Positions 19,926 to 27,561 of a stretch of 34,537 bases of DNA are shown here, one piece after another; positions within the stretch are counted from its first letter, which is position 1; every line of letters starts with the position of its first letter. The notes under the pieces are model-generated. The model was not told where the DNA came from and searched no databases. It saw only the letters and a list, made by a program, of their open reading frames with translations. Source of the DNA: Thermomicrobiaceae bacterium (GTDB lineage Bacteria > Chloroflexota > Chloroflexia > Thermomicrobiales > Thermomicrobiaceae). Where the stretch lies: the NCBI GenBank assembly GCA_007133615.1, contig SLMJ01000383.1:1-34537 (forward strand), read 5' to 3'. The translations under genes and the position numbers were made by a program.

Positions 19926-22253
19926 ATGCAATCGAACGGTCCAACCAGCCATTCCAGCTTTCGACGGTTCTTCGCCCTGATCGGCGCGCCTCTGCGTCGC
20001 CGACTGGGGGCAGATCCGGTTATGGGCTCGACGTTCATGGTGGTGATTCTGATTACCGCTGCGGCGGTCGCCGCCATTCCGATCATTCTGAATCGGGTCG
20101 GTGATCAGGGTCTGTTCGAGACGCTCGATAACGCGTTCGTGACGCAGCGCGGGATCAACGTCGAACTTGAGGGCCAGCTTCCCCGTTCCGGTGATGCGCC
20201 ATTGTCGACCGTGACACAGCATGGAGACGGTTATCGCGATAATCTGGCGGAGTCGCTACAGACGATCATCGAGGACACGCAGTGGACCGTCGATTCATCT
20301 CGACATAATCAGTTATTGGATGAACTGGAAGTCGCGACGGGCGGGTTCCAGCAGTACTTCCAGTTCCGTTATCAGAGTGGGCTGGATGATCAGATTGAGC
20401 TTATCGAGGGACGTGAGCCGGAGCCGACCGACCCGATCAACCTTTCCGAGATTACTGACATTCCGGAGGACGTTGAAGACGCAGAAGTTCCACTCTTCGA
20501 GGTCAAGATTGGAACCGGCACCGCTGAGATCAAGGAGCTCCAGATTGGCGACCTGATCGCGTTACTCCCGGATGGTGATGACCGCCTGAATAGTGGTGCC
20601 TCACGCGGGTACTTTGAGAGTTATCTGGCGGTCGAGATTGTCGGGATCTTCGAGCCGATCGCACCGGACAGTGATTTCTGGTACTCCGACTACCGCACGT
20701 ACGAAACGGACATCTACACGGATCCAGACCAGACAATACATTATTCGATGGGTATCCCGGCGGAGTCTGTGCTCGAAGAGTTGCAGGCAATGAATGACCC
20801 CGGAGACTGGCGCTATAACTGGCGGTTCTTCGTGGAGCCGGGCAGCGTCGCAATGACCGATACCGAGCGAACCGGGAGCGATCTGCGAAGCCTGTCGCAG
20901 AACCTGGGTCCGTACGAGCAACTTGCCGAGATGACCCCGAACGAGGCGGCACGCAACATGAACGTGCGCACGCTCCTGCCGACACTGCTGTCCGGCGCGG
21001 AGCGGCAGTACGGGCTTACGTCGGCGGTGCTGTCGCTGGTCATTGCCGGGATCGTGACGATCGGTGTCGCGCTTTCCGGATTACTCGGTGCGCTCGTCGC
21101 GAGCCGGCGGACACCGGAGATCGCGCTGATGCGGAGCCGTGGCGCGTCACCGCGCCAGTTGAGCGCGTCGCAGATCACCGAAGGGATCATTCTGGCGATT
21201 CCAGCTGCATTGATCGGCATTGTGGTCGCCAGTCTGCTAACGAATGGCTCACCGCTGGTGGATTCAGTAGTCGCCGCGTTGTCCGTGAGCCTTGTTGGGG
21301 TGCTGGCGCTCTGGCTGCTGACCCGTCGGATCTGGACAGTTGACCTCGGGAGCCTTATGGGCCGTCGCGCAGATGTTCCGAAGGGTTCCGGCCAGCGCCG
21401 AGTTGTGGTTGAGCTCATGGTGGTAGCGCTGGCGATCGCGGGCATTGTGCTGCTCCGGCAGCGGGGGGTCACCACCAGTGCAACCAATGAAGGAATCGAC
21501 CCGTATGTTGCCGCAGTGCCGGTTCTGGCCGGATTGGCAACCGGGATCGTTGCCGTCCGGATCTTCCCCTGGCTCGCCCGGCAACTCGCGAAATTTGCCG
21601 GCCGTCGACCCGACGTAGTTCCATTCCTCGGCCTTCGGCGTATCGCAGAACCGTCGCTGGGTCGGCACCTTCCGCTGGTGGTAATGATCCTCGCCCTCGG
21701 GATGGCCGTCTTTGCCGGAGCGATCTGGTACTCGATCGAAACGCCGGAGCCGATCGTGATCGAAGAACTCACGGCGGAAGAGGCTCAGGAACTCGAGTCA
21801 GCGCGTGCCGGTGTCAACGAGGCGTTTCAGGACGGCATCACGCAGGGATTCTGGTTGACCATCTTCATGGCGGGTCTCTACGCCGGTCTCGCCGTGATCT
21901 GTGCGCTGGCATTGACTGCGGAAGAACGGCGACGCGATGTCGGGTATCTCCGGACGATGGGAGCGACCCGCGATCAGGCGCTGGGGCTTACGATGATCGA
22001 GCAGATTCCCTCTGCCCTGCTCGCCGGCGTTATCGGGGTCGGTTTCGGGGGATTACTGACATGGCTGATCGCGCCGGGGCTCGATATCGCCAGTCTGTAT
22101 CCGCCGGAGGAGCAGGTCGTGATCGGCGTAAACTGGCTGCTGGCATCGGGTCAGGCGCTGGGCTTGATACTCGTTGCCGTGATTGCAGCGTTTGGCTTCG
22201 CCTGGATCGCCAGACGGAGTGATCTCACCGATGTCCTTCGCGCAGGGGAGTAA
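19926..22253 (+). CDS. FtsX/MacB-type ABC transporter permease (775 aa)
   Basis: N-terminal TM, long extracytoplasmic domain, FtsX TM blocks (ALMRSRGASPRQLSASQITEGIILAIPAALIGIVVASLL; VGYLRTMGATRDQALGLTMIEQIPSALLAGVIGVGFGGLLTWLI). Confidence 0.88.
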   Translation: MQSNGPTSHSSFRRFFALIGAPLRRRLGADPVMGSTFMVVILITAAAVAAIPIILNRVGDQGLFETLDNAFVTQRGINVELEGQLPRSGDAPLSTVTQHGDGYRDNLAESLQTIIEDTQWTVDSSRHNQLLDELEVATGGFQQYFQFRYQSGLDDQIELIEGREPEPTDPINLSEITDIPEDVEDAEVPLFEVKIGTGTAEIKELQIGDLIALLPDGDDRLNSGASRGYFESYLAVEIVGIFEPIAPDSDFWYSDYRTYETDIYTDPDQTIHYSMGIPAESVLEELQAMNDPGDWRYNWRFFVEPGSVAMTDTERTGSDLRSLSQNLGPYEQLAEMTPNEAARNMNVRTLLPTLLSGAERQYGLTSAVLSLVIAGIVTIGVALSGLLGALVASRRTPEIALMRSRGASPRQLSASQITEGIILAIPAALIGIVVASLLTNGSPLVDSVVAALSVSLVGVLALWLLTRRIWTVDLGSLMGRRADVPKGSGQRRVVVELMVVALAIAGIVLLRQRGVTTSATNEGIDPYVAAVPVLAGLATGIVAVRIFPWLARQLAKFAGRRPDVVPFLGLRRIAEPSLGRHLPLVVMILALGMAVFAGAIWYSIETPEPIVIEELTAEEAQELESARAGVNEAFQDGITQGFWLTIFMAGLYAGLAVICALALTAEERRRDVGYLRTMGATRDQALGLTMIEQIPSALLAGVIGVGFGGLLTWLIAPGLDIASLYPPEEQVVIGVNWLLASGQALGLILVAVIAAFGFAWIARRSDLTDVLRAGE

Positions 22254-22283
22254 CCCCGTTAGCACGTGAAATCGAGGAAAACC

Positions 22284-23528
22284 ATGACCGAACAATCGAT
22301 CAACATCGACGCCGCAACCGTCGAAGGGCACGTTATGAGCCTTGCGCGTCACGGTGCCTGGGGTGATACCGGCGTCTGGCGGACAGTGTATTCGCCGGAA
22401 TGGATTTCGGCGCAGGACGAAGTCGCCGAGTGGTTCGAGTCCGCTGGCTTCGAGGTCTGGCGAGATGCGGTTGGGAATGTCTGGGGCCGAGTCGAAGGCA
22501 CAGAGGGTTCCGGCGGCTCGATCGCAACTGGCTCGCATATCGACTCACAGACACCCGGTGGACGATACGACGGCGCATTGGGCGTCATTTCGGGCTTTCT
22601 GGCCGTCAAATCACTTGTCGAGCAACATGGCCGTCCCCGGAAAACCCTGGAAGTCGTCTCGATGTGTGAAGAGGAGTCTAGCCGATTCGCCGCGACCAAT
22701 TTCTGGGGCTCGCGCGGGATATCAGGGATGATCGAGCCGCACGAGCCGGACGAGTTGATCAGCTACGACGGCAAGCGGATGTCAGACCTGATGCGCGAGC
22801 TCGGTCTTGACCCGGCGAGGATTCCCGAGGCGAAGCGCGATGACATCGACGCCTGGGTTGAGCTGCACATCGAGCAGGGGCCGCTGCTCGAGACCGCCGG
22901 GCTTCCGGTGGCCGTCGTCAACGCCATCACCGGAATCAAGCATTACGAGGTGACGATAACGGGTCGCTCAGATCATGCCGGCGCCCGACCGATCGATGAC
23001 CGGCGAGATCCGATGCACGGCGCGGCAGAGATCATCAGCCGGGTCGTGGATACGGCTCTGGAAATGGGCCGCCCGGCGGTGACCACCGTTGGCCGAATGA
23101 GCGTGGATCCGAACTTCCCGGCGATTGTCCCGCAATCCGTGACCTTCACGATCGATGCACGTCATCCGGATCCAGACGCTCGAAACGAACTGTATCGACG
23201 GCACGAGGCGACGCTGGAAGAGGTCTGCGCCCGGCGCGGGCTGGATCTGTCAGTGAAGGTCAATACTGATCATCCACCGTGTCTCTCGGATCCGGATCTG
23301 GTCCAGACGTTCGAAGAGGCCGCGAAATCTAACGGAATCCCGTTTGAGACAATGCCGAGTGGTGCGGCTCATGACACGCAACGGATCGTCAACGTGGCGC
23401 CGGTTGTGATGCTCTTCGTCCAGAGCAAGGATGGGCGAAGCCATACGCCCGAGGAATACACCGATCCGGAGCACATGGCAGACGGGGTGCGCCTGCTGGC
23501 GGCCGGTCTGCATCGACTGGCGTATTGA
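22284..23528 (+). CDS. M20-family N-carbamoyl-L-amino-acid hydrolase / allantoate amidohydrolase-type enzyme
   Basis: TGSHIDSQTPGGRYDGALGVISGFLAVKSL, MCEEESSRF, ELHIEQGPLLE, ITGRSDHAGARPIDDRRD. ATG at 22284 with SD GAGG. Confidence 0.9.
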   Translation: MTEQSINIDAATVEGHVMSLARHGAWGDTGVWRTVYSPEWISAQDEVAEWFESAGFEVWRDAVGNVWGRVEGTEGSGGSIATGSHIDSQTPGGRYDGALGVISGFLAVKSLVEQHGRPRKTLEVVSMCEEESSRFAATNFWGSRGISGMIEPHEPDELISYDGKRMSDLMRELGLDPARIPEAKRDDIDAWVELHIEQGPLLETAGLPVAVVNAITGIKHYEVTITGRSDHAGARPIDDRRDPMHGAAEIISRVVDTALEMGRPAVTTVGRMSVDPNFPAIVPQSVTFTIDARHPDPDARNELYRRHEATLEEVCARRGLDLSVKVNTDHPPCLSDPDLVQTFEEAAKSNGIPFETMPSGAAHDTQRIVNVAPVVMLFVQSKDGRSHTPEEYTDPEHMADGVRLLAAGLHRLAY

Positions 23529-23535
23529 TCACGGG

Positions 23536-23558
23536 CCGGGATTCACTCGGAATCCCGG
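23536..23558. terminator. Hairpin between convergent genes: CCGGGATTC-ACTCG-GAATCCCGG
   Basis: Perfect 9-bp stem followed on + by TTTGCG; includes the MFS stop codon. Confidence 0.65.
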
Positions 23559-25015
23559 TTTGCGTTCGACTCACCGCGCTCGGCGGCCCCGACCTCCCAC
23601 GGTTTCGGGATGCGGATCAGGAGCGAGAACACCAGCGCAATCCCGCAGATCGTGAGCGGAACCAGGAATGCGTCACTGAACTCGACGCCGGTGCCGCGAT
23701 GCAGGACGTTGAGCGCATCGGATGCGTTGGTTCGGTAATCGATCACCGAGGTGATCATCGTCGCCCCGAACGCGCCTCCCAGGAAGAACGTCATGTGAAA
23801 GATGCTCACACCCAGGCTTGTGCGGTCCTGCGGCAGGATAAGCGAGACGCTGTTGATCATTGGTGAGTTGGCGAGGCCCATTCCGAGGCCGGTCAGCAGC
23901 AGGATCAGCATCACGGTCACCGCCGTTCCACCGGAGCCAAAGCTCGACATCAGGAAGAGCGCCGTGAACGAGATCGCGATCCCGGCTCTCATCGGAATGA
24001 TCGCTCCGATCCGATCGGTCAATCGCCCTGCGATCGGCCCAACGATGCTCAGGACAACGGCCGACGGGAGCATAATCAATCCGATCTGCGCGGAGCCGAT
24101 CTCATTGACGCGGTCCAGCAGAATCGGAACGGTGACCAGCGTTCCCATGTGCGTGAGCAGCATTGCGAAACCGATAAACACCAGCATGCGGTAGTCCGGA
24201 TGTCTGAGCAGATCCGGGGGGATGAACGGATCGGCTGTTGTACGGATGCGGTAGTTCAGCAGCATGAGTGACGCCGCAGCAACGAATAGCGGCCCCAGGA
24301 CCCAAGGCGATGTGAAGCCGTAGGATTCCAGGTTGGTCATGCCGATGAGCAATCCGGCGATCATTGCTCCGAGCAGGAAGCCTCCTGGCAGATCCAGCGT
24401 GGCATCGCCTTTCGGATCATCCTCGTGGAGAATCCGCTTCGACATCGGAACGGCGATGACCAGCATCGCTCCGAAAATAAACAGCCCACGCCAGGATATG
24501 ATCTCGGTGATTGCGCCACCGAGTGACGGGCCGATCGCCGAGCCGATGCCAACCATCGCGGCGGTGATGCCGGTTGCCGCCCCGCGACGTTCGGCCGGGA
24601 TCGCCCGGAATACGGCCGCGGTGCCGAGCGCCGGAATCGCTGCCGTACCGGCAGCCTGGATGATTCGGGCAACGATGAGCAATGGATACGTTGGTGCGAC
24701 CATGCAGGCGAGAGATCCGATCGAGAAGATCGTCAACCCGATCATGAACATGCGCCGAAGTCCGTACATATCGGCCAGGCGACCGTAGAACGGCGTTCCG
24801 ATGCCGAAGACCAGTGAGTAGGAGGTGACGACCCAGCCGAGCCCGCCAGGAGTCACATCGAACTCGCGGCCGATTGCCGGCAGCGCCACGTTGAACATGT
24901 TCGTGTTGAGGACGGAGATGAAGACGCATCCAGCGATGAAGAAGACGATCAACCGCTCATAGGACGCGTCGCCGGTTGAAGAAGCCGTCTCCGAATCAAG
25001 TGATCCGGATTTCAA
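23543..25015 (-). CDS. MFS transporter (DHA2-like drug efflux family)
   Basis: NVALPAIGREFDVTPGGLGWVVTSYSLVFGIGTPFYGRLADMYGLRRMFMIGL; many TM segments over 490 aa. Confidence 0.92.
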   Translation of the reverse strand: MKSGSLDSETASSTGDASYERLIVFFIAGCVFISVLNTNMFNVALPAIGREFDVTPGGLGWVVTSYSLVFGIGTPFYGRLADMYGLRRMFMIGLTIFSIGSLACMVAPTYPLLIVARIIQAAGTAAIPALGTAAVFRAIPAERRGAATGITAAMVGIGSAIGPSLGGAITEIISWRGLFIFGAMLVIAVPMSKRILHEDDPKGDATLDLPGGFLLGAMIAGLLIGMTNLESYGFTSPWVLGPLFVAAASLMLLNYRIRTTADPFIPPDLLRHPDYRMLVFIGFAMLLTHMGTLVTVPILLDRVNEIGSAQIGLIMLPSAVVLSIVGPIAGRLTDRIGAIIPMRAGIAISFTALFLMSSFGSGGTAVTVMLILLLTGLGMGLANSPMINSVSLILPQDRTSLGVSIFHMTFFLGGAFGATMITSVIDYRTNASDALNVLHRGTGVEFSDAFLVPLTICGIALVFSLLIRIPKPWEVGAAERGESNANRDSE

Positions 25016-25290
25016 GATCTCGCTCCGAATCCGATTTCGCTCAGGTCCGTTATACAGGCGTGAGGCGTGGTCAGTTGTCCCGTTTTGGCAACGCAGCGTG
25101 CAGGTTTAACATTCCGGCGCCAGCGTGCGTTATCCGAGGCCACGATACCACGAGCCTGACGCCAGTCAGCAGCGGTGTCCATCCCTCGCACGTTCGCGTT
25201 TGCATGGATATACTAGAATGCTGACAGTACATCGGTAGAGACATTCCAGAGAGACGCTATAGGGCACGTGTAGCATGAGGAGGCAGAGCC

Positions 25291-26298
25291 ATCGATATCC
25301 AGGAGCAGGTGAAACTCGCTATTCAGAATTACGAGGGTCTGGAAGCGGCTGCCCCGGATCCCGATGATCCGGAAAAATTTACCGGCATCGAGACACCGGA
25401 CCGTCTCGCATTTGCGCTGGGCTGGATCGCGGCGAACGTGGTGGTTCAGCGCCGGTATCGCAGGTGCGGGATCGACGCACTGCCGATCTACCACCCGGAG
25501 ACCGGGTGGGACCGGTTTCTCCTGACTCGCCGGGTAACATCCCAGGAGTTCAAGGATGAACCGGCAAACTCCTACGGCATGATCATGCTGGATGGAGAGG
25601 ATGCGCCGCGCCTGACGACGCCGGGCGGAAAGACCATCCTTTCCATGGGACAGGGGATGCGTGAGGACCCGGTCAACACGCTGAAGCAGATGCTCAAGCG
25701 CATTCCGCGTGAAGAGATGCCGGACGGCAAGCACGGCGGTCGCTGGAAGCAGCGGCGTCGGGTCTACCCGCGGATGTTCCGCGCGATTACCGAGACGCTG
25801 CTCGAGAATCCGGGCACAGTTGCCGCACGGGAGATCTTCGTGGATGATCGCCCCATCGACGGGGCCTACCATCCGCTGTACCTCCATGGTGCCGCGCTGG
25901 AGCCCAAGATCCTCTATGACTGGGTGATGGTCCAGCTCGGCCGCTGGGCGGTCTTCCTCCGCACGCATGGCGGTCAGACGATCTATGAGACTGAACGCCG
26001 GACGTGGTCGACGGTCAAGAAGCAGATCGCTGACGAGGAGACCTACGAGGACATCAAACGTCGCCTCGAGGGCTTCCTGCGAATCAGGCCGGAAGTGCTC
26101 GAAGACGAGAAGAAGAAGGTCAGCTCGGCCCGCGCCAAGAGCAAGAAGCGCGGTAAGAAGAAGGCCGATTCCGAAGAAGAGGACTCCGGAGACGATCCGG
26201 AGACCACTGAGAAGCTGGTCAATACCGAGGACGAGGTCGCGGTTGCTGAAGAACCCGCTTCGGAGAATCGCGAGGACACCGAAGTCCAGAACGACTAG
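25291..26298 (+). CDS. Uncharacterised protein with a charged, probably disordered C-terminal tail; probable non-canonical ATC start
   Basis: Frame 25309..26298 is coding-like (KLAIQNYEGLEAAAPDPDDPEKFTGIETPDRLAFALGWIAANVVVQRRYR...). SD AGGAGG at 25278-25283 sits 7 nt before ATC 25291, with an in-frame TGA at 25276. Tail KKKVSSARAKSKKRGKKKADSEEEDSGDD. Confidence 0.75.
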   Translation: MDIQEQVKLAIQNYEGLEAAAPDPDDPEKFTGIETPDRLAFALGWIAANVVVQRRYRRCGIDALPIYHPETGWDRFLLTRRVTSQEFKDEPANSYGMIMLDGEDAPRLTTPGGKTILSMGQGMREDPVNTLKQMLKRIPREEMPDGKHGGRWKQRRRVYPRMFRAITETLLENPGTVAAREIFVDDRPIDGAYHPLYLHGAALEPKILYDWVMVQLGRWAVFLRTHGGQTIYETERRTWSTVKKQIADEETYEDIKRRLEGFLRIRPEVLEDEKKKVSSARAKSKKRGKKKADSEEEDSGDDPETTEKLVNTEDEVAVAEEPASENREDTEVQND

Positions 26299-26320
26299 CA
26301 CACAGATCTGAGAACGTCAT

Positions 26321-26348
26321 GGCCGGGGCAACGATCATTGCCTCGGCC
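26321..26348 (+). terminator. 10-bp hairpin GGCCGGGGCA-acgatcat-TGCCTCGGCC, terminator-like without a U-tract
   Basis: Inverted repeat with one G-U, 20 nt after the stop of 25291..26298. Confidence 0.45.
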
Positions 26349-26440
26349 TGGTTCCAGAAACGGGGAATGCAATGATAGTCATGAACAGGGAAGTTAATGG
26401 ACGAACCGTGCTCGAACCGACATTGGTTCCGCAGGCGGTT

Positions 26441-26484
26441 CCCCCTGTGCCCACACTCCCCGCTCCCCCCATCAACCCCGCCCC
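26441..26484 (-). other. Putative G-quadruplex tract on the minus strand (C-rich on plus)
   Basis: Minus strand reads GGGG-C-GGGG-TTGAT-GGGGGG-AGC-GGGG-AGTGT-GGG-CACA-GGGGG. Confidence 0.7.
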
Positions 26485-26675
26485 TAGCGGCGGCCCTCGA
26501 ATCGCTTCATCCGGAGCCTGATTGATTTATTGATCAACGACTGACGACAGAGGTTCCAGATGAGGCGGATGCCAGCCGGCATCCGTTCTTCGCGTTCGAG
26601 AGGCCGCCTCGCTGACACGTTTTCTAACCGACTGACGAACCGGGCGTTTGCCTGCCTGGAAAGGATCAAGGGTTG

Positions 26676-27542
26676 ATGGTTACCGCTGAATCACGCGAGA
26701 CAATACATTCTGCATTGACTGGCAAACAACTCTGCTTCCTCGGCTGCGGGGTGATGGGCGAAGCAATCATCACTATTCTGCTCGAGCGAAACATGGCGGC
26801 GCGAGATCAGATCCGCGCGGCCGAGCCAATCGATACCCGCCGGGCCGAGATGCAGGAGCGGCTCGGCGTGGAGATCGTCCACGAGAACCAGGAAGCAATC
26901 CGGGGTGCCGATATCATTCTGCTGACGATCAAGCCGCAGTCGCTCGAGGCAGTGATGCGAGAGCTTTCCGGGCATCTGGAGCCGCATCAGGTGGTCGTTT
27001 CGATCATTCCGGGGGCGACGATCGAACGGATGACCGAAGGTTTCCAGCACGATCGCATCGTCCGGTCGATGCCGAACACGCCGTCCCAGATCGGTAACGG
27101 AGTGACTGCCTGGATTCCGGCGTCGAGTGTGGACGAAGAATCACGCGATGCCGTGGCGCAGATTCTCGGGACTATGGGCACTGCGGTGCAGCTCGACTCT
27201 GAGGCCGCAATCGATATGGCAACGGCGATATCCGGCTCCGGGCCGGCATACGTGTTCCTGATGCTTGAGTCAATGATCGATGCGGGGGTGCACCTGGGCT
27301 TCCCGCGACCGGTGGCCCAGCAACTCGTCGAAGAAACGATGCTCGGGGCGATACTCTACGCCCGGCAGTCAGGAAAACACCCGGCTGAATTGCGCAACAT
27401 GGTTACGACACCGGGTGGAACAACCGCGTCTGCGCTGAAAACGCTCGACCAGGGTGGCTTCCGAACTGTCGTCAACGATGCGGTGTGGTCGGCGTTCCAT
27501 CGGGCGGTGGAACTCGGGCAGGCTTCAAAGAATGGAAGCTGA
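26676..27542 (+). CDS. proC: Pyrroline-5-carboxylate reductase
   Basis: FLGCGVMGEAII (Rossmann), VRSMPNTPSQIGNGVTAW, SGSGPAYVFLMLESMIDAGVHLGFPR, MVTTPGGTTASALKTLDQGGFR. Confidence 0.95.
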   Translation: MVTAESRETIHSALTGKQLCFLGCGVMGEAIITILLERNMAARDQIRAAEPIDTRRAEMQERLGVEIVHENQEAIRGADIILLTIKPQSLEAVMRELSGHLEPHQVVVSIIPGATIERMTEGFQHDRIVRSMPNTPSQIGNGVTAWIPASSVDEESRDAVAQILGTMGTAVQLDSEAAIDMATAISGSGPAYVFLMLESMIDAGVHLGFPRPVAQQLVEETMLGAILYARQSGKHPAELRNMVTTPGGTTASALKTLDQGGFRTVVNDAVWSAFHRAVELGQASKNGS

Positions 27543-27561
27543 GCCGCACGCCGCCAGAGGA

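Noticed and set aside
20813-21772. 319-aa minus-strand ORF rich in Ser/Arg/Thr
   Set aside because: Antisense to the FtsX permease 19926..22253; low-complexity composition typical of shadow frames.
25213-26301. 362-aa minus-strand ORF almost fully antisense to the 25291..26298 gene
   Set aside because: Its leucine-rich start (LLLTALLALGAGRADLLLLVFEHF) is the antisense reading of the charged K/E-rich tail. The plus-strand frame has a coherent composition and a strong SD.
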